NCBI GenBank assembly: GCA_003586115.2
Contig: QVOM02000126.1
Coordinates: forward strand, 53,990,839-54,054,838
Reading direction: 5' to 3'
DNA: 64,000 bases
Origin: Salvator merianae
Taxonomy: Eukaryota > Chordata > Lepidosauria > Squamata > Teiidae
Of the stretch, positions 21,520 to 37,600 are shown one piece after another. A model generated the notes under the pieces. It had not been told where the DNA came from and ran no database searches. It saw nothing but the letters and a program-made list of their open reading frames with translations. Positions within the stretch are counted from its first letter, which is position 1, and each line of letters opens with the position of its first letter. The position numbers were made by a program, and so were the translations under genes.

Positions 21520-22079
21520 CATGCCTGCAATTTATCTTTTCTGAGATGGTACTTGAGTAAGGGGGCACATTAGGAACACCAATGTGTGTCAGAATCACTG
21601 AACAACTATCCCTAAACCTTTTCTATCCACATGTGGATACAGAGAAGCAATTATAGCATGATTTTCCCCATCTACTGGTATTCTACAGCATCCCAACCTC
21701 TTCATTTCACTTCCATACCCCATTTTATAACATTCCAGTTCTTCATGAAACATTGCTTCTGATATCTGTGCATGCAGAATCCATGAATATTTGCTTTCTT
21801 TTTAATTAAAACAAAGCCATACCATCCCAGATGATTCTAAAAACCATACAGTATTAATTAGTGGTTCTTTTTCCCCCCGTATAGAACTTCTTAAGGTTGT
21901 TGCAGTAGACCACTGCTGAATATTTCTCTCTCTGCAACCAAGAGTGTGTAGAAGAAAGAATAATTCAGTAGCTAGACATTACATTGACCCCCAGTAGGGT
22001 TTTCCCTTGAATCAATCTCTGGCTACTTGGCCTGACAGTGTGGTAGAAAATTTCCTTTTCGAACAAAAATCCTATACAG
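21520..22079. other. No gene seen
   Basis: Unique-looking sequence with no recognisable feature. Confidence 0.45.
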
Positions 22080-22690
22080 CAGGACAGGCTAATGGGGCTG
22101 AACTGTTGAAATGTAAATGGCTCTGACTGTTTGCTCTCTCATAAGAGCTGAATTATGCATTACTTTTTATCTACCATTGTCAGCAGCAGTGACACTGATT
22201 CCATCTTACTTTGGCACTTATGTGCATAGTCTGGAAGCATACTGCAGTAAAATCTCATTCCTCGAGCAAGTTTTTAGAAAGGCAAGACAGTCATCATTTG
22301 ATTTTGTAATTCCAGGCGGTCAGTTTCTTTTGTCTTGAACCTCCAGTCCCACAGGTCTCAATGTTTTTATTAGAAGGTGTTATGACATTCCTGGGCTGTT
22401 CGGTTTGTTTGGCTGAGCCAATATGTTGGTTTGATGATTAATCAGCATACTATAGGTATGTAAGAAATGACACGCTGAGGGCTATTATGTTAATTCCCCT
22501 GTCTCTGCAACTTGCTGTCAAACCTGTATTTTTTTTCAGGATGCAAATGAATGATGAAAAAGACATCACCTAGAACTATTGATAAGGACTGCGGGAAGGT
22601 TCCCTTTTGTTCATAGGCAGACACAGCTTTCTTTCATTTCCATTTTGTAAGGTCACAGAATTTTGTAAGCCAAGCTTTGCTTGCGTACCC
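22080..22690. promoter_or_regulatory. Candidate conserved non-coding element
   Basis: This stretch lacks repeat signatures and is balanced in composition. It is dense in homeodomain- and POU-like words, such as atgcaaat, tgattaatca, attatgcattac and gttaattcc. That texture is common in vertebrate developmental enhancers. The call rests on texture alone; no alignment was possible. Confidence 0.3.
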
Positions 22691-23110
22691 CATCAATTCC
22701 AGGGGGAAAACTGTAGCACACCCCTATAATTTTTAAAATCAAACTGGATTTTTTCTCCTAAATAAGAGCCATTTTAATTCTGCTGCCTTAATATTAGGAA
22801 TAACATAGAAATTAGGCTCTTTCTTCTTTTCTTTTTTTTCACCCCTCGCTCCCCACCCTTTGTTGTTCTTTTAACTTGGGGATTGGGAAATAATTACACA
22901 CATTTACATTACACACATTTCAAACTTTTGCAATACAACTTCAATACCGTAAAAGTGTGTACAAAAGTGTTTTTTTAGTGTTCAAAATAAGTAAATATGA
23001 AAATGTACACAATTTAAATAGGTACTTTTTAATAACATAAATGAGAATATAACAGATTTAGTAGAATATAAAAGGTCAGTGAGCATAGAGTGGAGTAATA
23101 AGCAGACTGT

Positions 23111-23540
23111 GGGCCTGTTTGTGTGTGACAGCTTAAAATGTTATACTAATACCATTCTAGGCTGTACAAGATCCCGTGGCGTGGCCATCTGCACTGCGAG
23201 AGCTGGCACAGCCCTGTACTGGGCCTTCAGCAGTCCCAGTGCAGATGGCTGGGCCAACCACCATGACAGCGGGCACAACAACATTTGGCTGTTGCCATGG
23301 TGATCTGGGATGTGGCACATAACTGCAAAGCTGCAGCTGTGCCATGCTGCTGACTCACAGCATTCACACCCGAAGAATGTGCAAATGCTGCTGACCGGGA
23401 GCAATTTAGCCACTTCCGGTAAAGCTGTGGACAATGATTTTGTTGTCTACAGCTAATAGTGTTCAGAAGCAGCTGTAGCCACTCTTGGATGCTGTGGCAG
23501 TGGCGGCATGCAAACACGCTTACCCAGTGAGCATTTGATT
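23111..23540 (-). mobile_element. MITE-B, copy 2 (inverted, diverged)
   Basis: It starts GGGCCTGTTTGTGTG on the plus strand. Its interior matches MITE-B in reverse: 'ttgccatggtgatctggg', 'cagcattcacacccgaagaa' and 'gctgaccgggagca' correspond to blocks at 32990-33090. The right end is eroded. Confidence 0.7.
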
Positions 23541-24312
23541 GGGCAAGGGTTGTTGTGAGGACAAAATGGAAGGGAGGTGAATATTTATTTGGAATAAAGG
23601 TAGAATAAAAATGTAGAAATTATTAAAGAAAAAATAATAAAGAAGGAAATAAACATGTAAACAGAAATGTTATTGCTGTCTTTGTCTATCACATTTCATA
23701 AGGCCTTTACAAAAATTACCCTCTTTCTGATCTTTCTGAAAGAGAACATGAAGATGCTGGAAAAAAAAGAAAAGAAAAGCTTAACAAGAGTATTTAGATA
23801 TCCAAGTCTGCAAATAACATGTAGATATTATTCCACTTATAGACCTATCAATTGCAGTGACTAACACAGCTCTCTCCTGCCTGTTCTCTATAAAGGATAT
23901 GCTCCAGAATCCATTAAGCACGAGAGAAAGGGTGGGAAGAAACAAAATCAGATGTAAAAGAAGGTAGATAATAATAGCATAGAAGAGCTATATCTGTCGA
24001 TAATTCCTTCCTTACATAATTATTAAAGTTGTAGGAACCCTGCTGGAATCCTGTCGATCTTTGCACTTTTTCAGAACTTAGCTAGGTTTGATTTATCATT
24101 GCTCCATGATTAGTTCACTCGTATCTCTTCTCAAGTATTTTGGGCTAGTTCTGCATGGAATGTTGTCCCGTGCCAGGAAAGGGACAACTGGTCTCCTTCC
24201 ACATGCTGGTGCAGGAAAGGGAAGGCCCTTCTCACTGTTAGCATGGTCTGTCTGCACAGGACAGAACACAAACAGGGATAGGGCATCTTAGTTTGGTTTA
24301 CTGGTAGATCTT
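23541..24312. other. No gene seen
   Basis: AT-rich sequence containing AAAG-type purine tracts. Nothing was recognised. Confidence 0.45.
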
Positions 24313-24770
24313 GGGTCTTTTCTCACTTTCCATCTTGGAGTGTTTGGAAGCTGGAATAGACCTCACTTCATGGCAACAGTCTGAACTGTGAGGTCTTCAA
24401 GCTGGCAGCAGGATACCAGCATTCACAGTGCAAATGCTGGCATTTTGTTGGCACCCTGTGCCATGACAGTGACCGGGAAACTTCTGGCTGCTTCCATGAT
24501 GTTAGGGAATGGTGTGTGATAGTATAGAAGCCAGTGGTGTTGGTGTGGCTGTGCCACGCCACTCTTTGTCTGTACCCAGAGGCAGGTACAAACACAGTGT
24601 ACCAGGAGCAGTCCAGCTACTCCTTTTTGTGCACAATTTTATACTCCACAGCTAGAAGAGATTGGGAGCAACTGTAGTCTGCTCCCAATCTCCAGAGCCT
24701 CCACAAAATGCAGAAGCTTTTGACTAGTGATAGTCCCTGGTGCTCACTAGGGCCAAATATGAAAAGGCCC
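24313..24770 (-). mobile_element. MITE-B, copy 3 (inverted, both ends)
   Basis: It runs from GGGTCTTTTCTCAC to ATGAAAAGGCCC, 458 bp, the same length as the 32816 copy. Blocks such as 'caccctgtgccatgacagtg' and 'gtgtaccaggagcagtccag' match that copy in inverse orientation. Flanks are ctt and act, so no clear target duplication remains. Confidence 0.75.
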
Positions 24771-25033
24771 ACTGTCATTGAGGTCTACCAGTGTGTTCCT
24801 TATCTGTCCTGGAACAGGCCATGTATGGAAGGCACACAACCCTCTCTTTTGGGATTCAGGCTGGGGACATTTCAGGGTGCACTGCCTACAGGGTGCACTG
24901 CCAAAATGGACCCCTTAAAAATATGAAGGGAAAGAATTTGAGCTTCTGGCTGTCAGACTCCTGCATGGGCTCTAATGCTCATACAGCCTTCAGAGCCAGT
25001 AGTGGGGGCTGGTGTGGGATGGACTGTCTCTAT

Positions 25034-25214
25034 GGACCTTTCTGCACTTGGCTTTATTCTGGATTATATCCCAGAATAGGGACCTGCTGTCCACATGTTA
25101 GTACAGATTACAGCAGGTCCTAGGTGGGGGCCTGCCGTAGTTCACACTAGCATGCAGATGGCAGGTCCCTATTCCAGGATATAATCTGGAATAAGGCCAA
25201 GTGCAGAAAGGGCC
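25034..25214. mobile_element. MITE-A, copy 4 (both ends present)
   Basis: 181 bp, from GGACCTTTCTGCACTTGG to CCAAGTGCAGAAAGGGCC. The two arms pair almost throughout. Flanks are tat and aat, one mismatch. Confidence 0.93.
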
Positions 25215-26448
25215 AATGTGGATGGCCCTGTTCTGCACCAGAAGCAACCTATTCCAGCCTAGGATGAGATGCCCTGTCCTGGAATGATGAAGGTAAGTGT
25301 GAAAAGAAGGTTGGTCACTGACACAGAAGTATCTTGGCCACTGCTCTGTGTGAACAGTAGTGCCGGCACAGGACTCAGATCATTAAGGACAAAGGAAGGC
25401 TGAATATGTATTCAGATTCCTTTGCTCTTAATTATCTAAAGCATGTGCAGACACTGTTATTCACACAGAGCACTGATACTGGGCACTATCTTAAACAGTT
25501 ATGCATGGTTGGTACTTTTTTGGGGGTAAGGGTGGGGTGGGATCTCTGTGGCAGTATGCTAAGAAAGTAGTTGTTTTAGCTGACAGCAATATATATAAAA
25601 AATAGCTTTGTGATTGGAGAACACTCAAATATTGAGATGCTGTTCATTGTATCACACCAGAAGTATTGCAAACCCTATGACAGATTTATTGCATGGATTA
25701 TGCTTTTAATGCAGATATCCTGTGGCTGTACATCAGATTGGTTGACTCATAAGACAGTTTAGAAATCTAATTCTAAGGAGTTAGAGAGAGAGAGGGAGAA
25801 TATTAATTGAGAGAAATCAAGGCTATGCCAACTGGTTTCATGAATTCTGTTCATCTGTTTAATGATATTAATGGGCTAATCACTATGAGTTGCAGATATC
25901 ATTGTGATTTATGTGTGCTGCTGTCGGACAAAAATGGAAACAGCAGAACCACAACATTATGGGAAGCATCACAACTTACCAGACTAAATAAAGAAGAAAG
26001 GCACCTGCATCAGTACTGAAACATGGCTAGTAGTTTGATAACACTACCTTATGTCAGCCTGTTGAGAAGTTCCACTGGATTTAATACAACTTACTGTTAG
26101 GTAAGGTTGAAAAGTCAACAATGAGGGATTTACTGCCTGCTGGTTCCTAATTTTGGACTTGAAGAAAATAGCTTCAGAATTTGGCCATTTTCTGCTTGTC
26201 TCAAAATACAGTTGTGCGGAGCATGGGGAGGTAGATCACTTATGCAGCTGACAGGCACCTTCATACTCGCAGTGAACATCCTCTGGAAAGAATGGTTCTG
26301 AGGGTGCTTCCATTCCTAGGAGGTGCATTGCATGCCTGGAACATTGCGACGTCTGCACACCATGATCCCCGAGCCCTCACTGGGTGTTTTATTTACCAGG
26401 TGCCAGCTGTTGCTCCCTGTCTTAGAACCAGACTGTGAGAGACTGTAG
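25215..26448. other. No gene seen
   Basis: Short frames only. 25222-25300 begins gatggccctgttctgcacc and may be a remnant of a further GGCCC-type DNA transposon. Confidence 0.4.
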
Positions 26449-26775
26449 TAGGGATGTGCAAATTTGAATTCATATTCGAACATTCGTTCAAAATTTCATT
26501 TTTGCAAATTTTCACATCGAAATGAAAATGATTTTTTTCGCATTTACTGTTTTCAAACAAAAACGAAAAAGCTTATTATTTTGCAAAAAATGAAATTCGT
26601 CGAATTTTTGCAGTTTTTGTTCTGTTTAAACCATGAAAATGGCATTTTCAATGGGAAAAAATGCAAAAACAAATGCGAAAATACATTTTTCGACAACAAA
26701 ATTCACTGATGAAGCGAAAATACAGATTTTCATTCCAAAATCGAAAGCAAATCTTTTTTTTCGTGGACATCCTTA
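26449..26775. mobile_element. AT-rich hAT-like DNA transposon, copy 1
   Basis: Terminal repeats are TAGGGATGTGC on the left and the inverse of TAAGGATGTCC on the right. The interior is made of repeated cgaaaatg, cattttc and gcaaaa words on both strands. Flanking ctgtag and ctgtgg are near-identical, a possible target duplication. The ends resemble hAT-type elements of reptiles, and the superfamily is inferred. Diverged relatives lie at 48802 and 63355. Confidence 0.7.
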
Positions 26776-26940
26776 CTGTGGAGGATGAATGTTGATAGTT
26801 CTTGAGGCTTCTTAAAATTATGCAACAGCTAGAATGAATGTAACGTGCCAAAGATTCCTGACCTATCCTATTTATTAAAGAAAGAAATTGAATAAGGGTA
26901 ATTGTTGCCTCTCTTTTCAGTTAGCGATTGCACTAGTGAT

Positions 26941-27150
26941 ATTGTTTATTTGTTTATTTATTTGCATTGTTTATTTATTTGCATGTTTATTTATTTAATT
27001 GCATTTTTATTCCACACTATGACTTATGGCTTTAGGGCAGATTACATATCAAGTTAAACATATATATAATTTGTGAGCTCAGCAGCTCTTTGTATTGATG
27101 CAGGATTAACTCCAGTCTATTGCAGAATATAAAAACCAGTCATGATAAAC
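26941..27150. repeat. Dispersed retroposon piece with (TTTA)n
   Basis: Tracts of tttatttattt are followed by gcatttttattccacac, caagttaaacatatatataa, gagctcagcagctctttg and a tataaaaacc end. The blocks are in the same order as at 18366-18545. Confidence 0.65.
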
Positions 27151-27173
27151 CTATTTGCCTAACAAATAATCTA

Positions 27174-27262
27174 TACAATCCTATAGATATCTATTCAAAA
27201 GTAGGTCCCATTGAATTAAAAGGGTCTCAAGTGAAGAATGTTGTACATAAAGCAGCATAAAA
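27174..27262. repeat. Old short palindromic repeat (pair with 35664)
   Basis: It contains caatcctatagatatctat and aaaagtaggtcccattgaat. These resemble an abundant reptile repeat built around 'caatcctatgc...agtaagtcccattgaa'. It is diverged and has no coding capacity. Confidence 0.55.
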
Positions 27263-27315
27263 AAAGAAGGCAAGACAGGAAACATATTTAAATGTATCAA
27301 ATCCAAAATAAACAG

Positions 27316-27364
27316 TATATATGTGTGTGTGTGCGCGCGCGCGTGTGTGTGTGTGCGTGCGTAT
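27316..27364. repeat. Alternating (TG)/(CG) microsatellite
   Basis: A compound alternating purine-pyrimidine tract with a GCGCGCGCGC core. It is Z-DNA-prone by composition. Confidence 0.9.
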
Positions 27365-27369
27365 CTGTA

Positions 27370-31265
<3,896 letters not shown>

Positions 31266-31577
31266 CGGTAAATACAGAAAATGGTACTCCGCAGTTGTAC
31301 CAGGAGCAGCAGACGAGAGTGTGAATGCTGTGCTGCACAGCACGGCTGCACAGTTATGTGACTGTGACTGCGCAGTTGTGCTCCATCCCCAGTCAGTATG
31401 GCAGTGGTTAGAAGTTTTCCCGGCCACTGTCATGGCGCAAGCTGTCAGCATTCACACTGTGAGTGCTGGAAGCCCATTTCTGGGATGTTCCAATCCTCAC
31501 AGTGCAAATGTTTTTTGTGCTGTGTGGCCTGTTCCACGGTGGAATGTTTGCCCAGAAAGAAATATGGGCTGCCTAAT
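31266..31577 (+). mobile_element. MITE-B, copy 4 (left part missing)
   Basis: It matches MITE-B from the 'tgtaccaggagcagc' block to the 'gttccacggtggaatg' end region. Conserved inner words include 'gtcagcattcacactgtgag' and 'tgctggaagcccatttctgg'. The GGGCCTGTT start is absent. Confidence 0.7.
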
Positions 31578-32815
31578 CTTCTTATTCAGGCTTATCTGTT
31601 ACATAACAGATTTCACACCACCTGCAAAGATGCCAGGCCCCTATTTTATTTCTTTCTGTCTTTGTAGTAGAACAGTAGTTGTGAAGTGAAGAAATCCTGA
31701 AAGAACAAATTTGGTGTGAAGAAAAGAGTTAAATGTCCCTTCATTTCCCCACCTTCCTTTCAACCTGAAGCCACCTGTGGTTGCTATGGCTGCTTAAAGA
31801 AAGTCCTCCAGCTAGTGGAGAGAGAGTCGTGAGACAATTTATAATGTATGGGTCCATCCTTAAGGAAACTTCAAACAATAGGGAAGAAATGAGCCAAGAA
31901 GAACTGTTCTGAGTGAGGAGAAGTGTTTTCATTATGTCAAAACAAAAGACAATTTGGATACCTTCAAGGATGAGCATCTGCCTTTTTCTTTTGTAAAATG
32001 ACTTGTAAAACTGAACGGGCATTGGATGATAACACTTAACAATTCTCTACGTGTGTCTTAAAAAAAAAAAACAAGCTGGAACTTCTAGGAGTTCTGAGAA
32101 GATGCTTGGGGCATTCCCGAAGGAAATATTAAGGGTGTGTATATGTGGATGGATTTGCTTCCTTGGTTGTCAGCCCAAGCACCTGATCTGTTTTTCATAT
32201 TTGATATTATGCATAATTAAAACTGTAGCTTGAATTTATGTAGGGCAGAATAGTAATTATTCAGAGTGGAGTTTAGTCGGGACACTAGGGATGTATTCTT
32301 GTGGAAGGAGCTATGACCTCTTTAATCCTGCCTGAGGACAGCAGACCTCTGTAATAACAATTCCCAACCAGGCTTTTAAAAAAGCTGTCCTCATCATGCA
32401 CTGTCTGCCTATAATATAACTTGTCTGGAATGGATACCAGCTTAGGTTATGGCTTTGTATATTGAGAGACTACTGTGAATAGGGCTATGCACATAAATCA
32501 TTTTGATGTCAGTTACCATAGTATTTATTTTCAGTTGTACTAATACACTGCAGCCATCTATAAAAAATCACAAAAAAAAATCACAAAAGCCCTCCCCTCA
32601 CTGCCAAACTATGAATATCTATATCTATCTATTCAAATGCTTCTTCTTCATGAACATTCTTTGTATAATAACGCTCTGTGTTCTACTCAGAAGAGTGTGT
32701 GTGTGAGAGGGAGAGAGGGAGAGAGGGAGAGGAACCAGAACAGACAAAATCTGTTCCTCAGCATTCTGTTCTCCACCACATCAGCAACACAGTAAGGTAC
32801 TGAAGTAAACATTCT
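31578..32815. other. No gene seen
   Basis: Unique-looking sequence with a GA-rich microsatellite at 32698-32730. Nothing was recognised. Confidence 0.45.
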
Positions 32816-33273
32816 GGGCCTGTTTGCACTTTGGTGCTAGTTAGCATCTGGATGCTCACTAACAAAGTGCATCCACACTTTGTGGAAGCCCCAGTGTTTG
32901 GGAGCATTTGTAGATGTTCACAAATGCCACTAGCTATGGACAGCTAAATTCCTGTCCATAGCTGTACTGGGAGCAGCTGTACTGCTCCTGGTCAGCAGCA
33001 TTCGCACCCACTTCAGTGTGTGAACACTGCAGGCCATGGCACAAAGGTGACTGCACAGTTTATGCACCACATACCCAGTCACCATGGCAGTGGAAAGATG
33101 TTTCTGCAGTCACTGTTATGGCAGGAGGTCCAACATTCACACTGCGAGTGCTGGAAACTGGGTTCCAGGCTGTTCCAGCCCTTTCAGTGTGAATGGCTAC
33201 TGCATCATAGGGTCTGTTCCAGTGTAGAATGGTAGAATTATACCAGCTTATGCTGGCAAACGTGAATAGGCCC
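32816..33273 (+). mobile_element. MITE-B, copy 5 (both ends, 3-bp duplication)
   Basis: 458 bp, starting GGGCCTGTTTGCACTTTG and ending CAAACGTGAATAGGCCC. It is flanked on both sides by tct (32813-32815 and 33274-33276). This is the best-preserved member in this orientation. There is no transposase frame. Confidence 0.85.
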
Positions 33274-33949
33274 TCTGTGTAGTTCATCCTCACAAACAAG
33301 TGAAGAGGCAGTCGCAAACAGGGAAAATAATTTAGGAAGATGAAACTCAGGGCTTCTGCCCTCCAGTTTTTTTAGAAATTATTTTTTTCTTTTCTTTTTT
33401 ACTTCTTATTCTAAACACTAGAAGCCCCAGGAATATTGAACCAATCTGCACTGTACCAATGTTTTTTTTTTTTTGCACTTTAAGAGTAATGCTAGATCTT
33501 CTCCCACATGAAGGCCGTGTCCCCATTTTAAAATGGCTGTGGCTTCTTCTGGGTAATATGAGAGAGGCACCATGATCATCACTCGAAATGCTACCTCTTA
33601 AATCTCCACTTCCAAATAAGGAGACATCGTCTGAAGAGGGGCTCCAAAATCACACCATCAGAGAAAATGATACCTTAGATGTTAATTATGTCCAGCAATG
33701 GGGCTGCTGCTGCTATTATTATTAGTGGTGGTAGTAATGGTAACTGTATTTTATTAGCCTGATATATATGAATGTATGTAGCTTCCTTATTCAAACTTTA
33801 GATACATCCCATTGTTCTTATTTTATGTTCTCCCACCATTCTTTCAACAGGTGGTTGCCATGTGATATTATAAGTATTATTTTCTTCTATTTTAAACTAA
33901 ATACGCTTTCTTTTATAGAGAACAACATTTTCTTTTTTTAAAAAAAGTA
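33274..33949. other. No gene seen
   Basis: AT-rich with T-runs. It may include the 3' region of the neighbouring L1 fragment. Confidence 0.4.
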
Positions 33950-34620
33950 CCAAATAAATTCCATTGAAATAAATTCCCATAGATTATAATGCCAAAAGTC
34001 TAAATTGCATCACCTTCAGCAACATTTTTAGTAATCATTATCAATGTAATTAATACATTTGGGTTCTGAATAGATCTATTTTTTTTTCTTTCCATATAGT
34101 GCAATATATCATTGGATCTACATTTATTTGTTTCCCTAACATCCATGACCATTCCTTGCCAAACATTTAACATAAGTCTGAAATCTTTTTAGAGTGCCAC
34201 CACACATGTATTCATGAATCTCTATATGAGTATACATGCTAACAGTTCAGAGGGAGAGTCAGATAAATATAATTGAGATGGGCCTGTACCATTGATAGAT
34301 GGCTTTCAGGAGGATTCCCCTATATTTTGGAAATTTTGGAATGTGGTATATCATGTTCATAATTCCCCTTCCCCAATTTTTTGCCCATACATTTCTCCCA
34401 TCTAATTATTATTTGTTTTGGTTCTTGATATTTGTGTAAGATCATTAACTTATACATTTTAGAAACCTTCCCTTTATTAGATGAATTATTTTCATCTATC
34501 AGATCTTCAAAGCTTGATCTCAGTGCCAGGAGTAAATTCCTTAGCTCTTCCAAAGTTATATATTCTTACTGCATTTTCCATAAGCTAGTTTTCCTCTGTT
34601 CTTTTCATTAATTGCATGAT
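33950..34620 (-). pseudogene. Old L1 ORF2 C-terminal fragment
   Basis: On the minus strand 34320-34553 encodes a lysine-rich stretch aligning with the region before the L1 zinc knuckle. Farther on, 34160-34310 encodes a 'TLPLNC' block and then 'HVWWHSKK', matching the CWKC...HMWWTC knuckle region of the 2660 copy but with stops in between. It belongs to a different, older L1 subfamily. Boundaries are approximate. Confidence 0.65.
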
Positions 34621-36108
34621 TTTTTTCCAGAGGTTTTGGTTTTTCCTCTGAGTCAAAAATGGTATAAGTTACTTTTATTATTATTATTATTATTACATTT
34701 AAGCTCTTCTAATACAGGTTAGTTAAATAAATTCCTCCTGGATCTAGACTATCAGTTTTAGCAATCAGTGAGTATAAAGTTATCAGCTTTTCTTGCTAGT
34801 TTAAATAAGGATTTGCTGATTTTGTTTTATTACCATCTGACAGATTAAAAAGTATATTTACTAAATGCTTACAATATAAGGCCATTGTCTATTCTGTCCT
34901 GCCTGAAAATCTAAAATATTTGCTATATCAAAGGCTTCATAATAAGTTATAGAAGAGGGGAATCTCCACCCTCTACTATTTCATCACAGAATAGTAGATA
35001 TGCTCCAGGATACGGGGCCGTTAATGAAAGCTATGAAGCATCTACTGCTGCCACAAGTGAAAACTCAGCAGCATAATGTGTTTTACTAGGCATCTCAACA
35101 AGTAAGTGGAGACACAGCCAAATTATAACATATATTAATCACAAAAATGCATAAAACCATTGGAGTCTGTGGTAGCAGTTCTAGATAGTATTACAGTATC
35201 TGAAAGGAAGTCTTGTAGAAGTTTCTCAGGCAGTTCCACATGATAGTAGAAGGAGCAGAGAGAAATAGTGTTCACATGCCCTCACTAATGTCAAAGCCAG
35301 GGAACAAAAGTTCCCCTGCTCCAAAGATTCTTCCAAGGACCATTAAGTGGCCCTTGAAGTAGATCATTTTTTGTATGTCTTGAAATAGGCAGAGAGCATG
35401 CCAGGTAGGTCACATTGGTAGCAGCGGGAAGAGAACCAGCACAGCCAGTCCTTGCAGTGTATATAAGAAGTGTTTTATAAGAAGTCCTCTTCTGAAACTG
35501 GCTGTCACTTTCTAGTGCAGGCTAGGGAAGATGATGGTTGTGATGGTGTGTAGTAACCATGACCTTGGGGCCCTTTGTGAGCAGCCTTTTTTTGGCCTTG
35601 TGGATTCAATCAGAGATTCTATTTCTGATCAGACCCACAGAGGGTTGCATTGCAGACCTCTGGCAATGCAATCCTAAATTGACTAAAGGGCTGTACCTTT
35701 TTGAACACAAACAGGACTTACTTCCACGTATATACTGTATGGCTAGAATTTTATCATACCCAGTAACATGCATAATTTACAGGGTTTCAGAAATAAACCT
35801 TTCAGTTCTACTTGGAAAGGTTTCACTCACTTTGCTAAAGAAATCAGTCAGTGGAGAGACATCAAATTTTAAAGGTTATCAGTCCTTTGCACAGTGAAGA
35901 CAGATGAGCATTTAGAAAGGTGAGTGAACAGTGAATTTCAAACATATTTTGTTACATCACGATTTAGGTGTACTGTACTAATAATATTAGAATTGTTACA
36001 TTTATAATCTTACAAGATAAAGTTCCACAGATCAGGAACATAGGCTGAGCAGGATAGGGCAATCATTCCAAGGAAAGTCCTGTTTACAGCTGTCCTAACT
36101 TAGACTAT
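34621..36108. other. No gene seen
   Basis: A (TTA)n tract lies at about 34675-34695. The remainder has no recognisable gene, except the short repeat listed at 35664. Confidence 0.4.
35664..35740. repeat. Old short palindromic repeat (pair with 27174)
   Basis: It contains gcaatcctaaattgac and acaggacttacttcc, the two arms of the same reptile-type repeat as at 27174-27262. It is strongly diverged. Confidence 0.5.
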
Positions 36109-36289
36109 GGCCCTTTCTGCACTTGGACTTATTCCAGATTATATCTCAGAATAGGGACCTGCCATCTGCATGCCAGTGCAGATTTATGGCAGGCCTTGGG
36201 CAAGACCTTTCATAGTTTGCACTAGCATGTGCATAGCAGGTCCCTATTCTGGGATATAATCCACAATAAGGCCAAGTGCAGAAAGGGCC
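36109..36289. mobile_element. MITE-A, copy 5 (both ends, 3-bp duplication)
   Basis: 181 bp, from GGCCCTTTCTGCACTTGG to CCAAGTGCAGAAAGGGCC, flanked by tat on both sides (36106-36108 and 36290-36292). It is palindromic along nearly its whole length. Confidence 0.95.
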
Positions 36290-36924
36290 TATGTCTCCAC
36301 TCAGCTTGGGTAAGCTGACTGGAAGGGGGTTAGGTATGGCCTGACTGTTGTGGCAAATTGTCTCTACTGCTACTGGTCAGGTTACCCTCAGAAGTGCAGG
36401 TACCTCCACACTGAGGCTGACTTTCCTGATCTTCTTGTGAGTCAGCTGCACTGCGCAGAAACAAGCAGCCCCTTTATTTTGGTATGTAACATTTCCATGA
36501 TCACTGAAGAATGCTGCAAGTCGAATTAAGGTGTTAGGGTGTCTTTGCAGTTGGAAACTTCCATGCTGCACCTAAGACACTGTCCCCTTGCCCACATGAC
36601 TCCAGTGACAGTCCACAACTACATTAACATGGGGACCTGTAGGATCACGCTACCACAGGGTAGGAAAGGGCACCTTCATGATGTAGTGGAGATTTAGCCT
36701 ATGTTTAGGTACAGAACATATTGGTTTTGATGGGTGAAAGTGAGCATCTGAAATGCACTGTTGATCCTCCCCTCCCCAAAATATCATTAACAGTCCACTG
36801 TTGGTTTGCATATCTAAAACAACTTACTGAACAATCTGAAGGACTACGCTGACTGGCATATCATGCTTTTAATTGCACTGATAAGGTATATGACATGTTG
36901 TTGTTATTACTAATATAGTAACCC

Positions 36925-36951
36925 ATCATCATCATCATCATCATCATCATC
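36925..36951. repeat. (ATC)n microsatellite
   Basis: Nine uninterrupted ATC units. Confidence 0.95.
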
Positions 36952-37487
36952 ACACACAAAACTCACATTAGGAACAACTTGATAAAAATGAAACAGGAAA
37001 GCTATAAAATCTTCAGGCTAGATAAACATAAGACTATATAGGTCTTGTCATCCTGAGCTATACCCTAGAAATTATTTATGGCTACATCTATGTCTCTTTG
37101 ATAAGGTACTGCTAATGCTGAAGGATAATATTTCATTTTTATGCTCCACTTGTGTAAGTTAATGGCTAATTGTAAAAAACAACTCTTCTCTACTTAACGC
37201 CTTTTATTGGTATGTATTTGCAATGATACTCAGGGTTTTGAATTTGTTTTTAAAGTTGAAAGGTTTGAGCAGGCATTAAATAATCCCTTTGAGACAGGTA
37301 AAATGGCCAAATAAATTTTATCGTTGGTGAAATTGAGCTTTCTGTGTAGATGCCCTGCCCAAGGTCAGCTTGATGAGTAATTGGTACGGTAGGCTTTAGA
37401 ATTTTTGGAGTCTGTTTCTCAACTGTATATAATAGTGCCTTGCTATTACATTGTATTTCTCGCAATCACTCATTTACTTAAAATATG

Positions 37488-37600
37488 TATTTATTTATTT
37501 ATTTTGGTAGAATTTATATCCTGTTCTTCACCAAAAAGTCCTAGGGTAGGTCACAGCAATACAAAATAAAATAGATAAAATATCCTTAAAGAAATTTAAA
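37488..37600. repeat. Dispersed retroposon end with (TTTA)n
   Basis: A tatttatttattt tract is followed by ggtagaatttatatcctg, ttcttcaccaaaaagtccta and gggtaggtcacagcaatac. The order matches common reptile retroposon ends ('tttatatccc...ctagggcgg.ttaca'). Confidence 0.55.
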
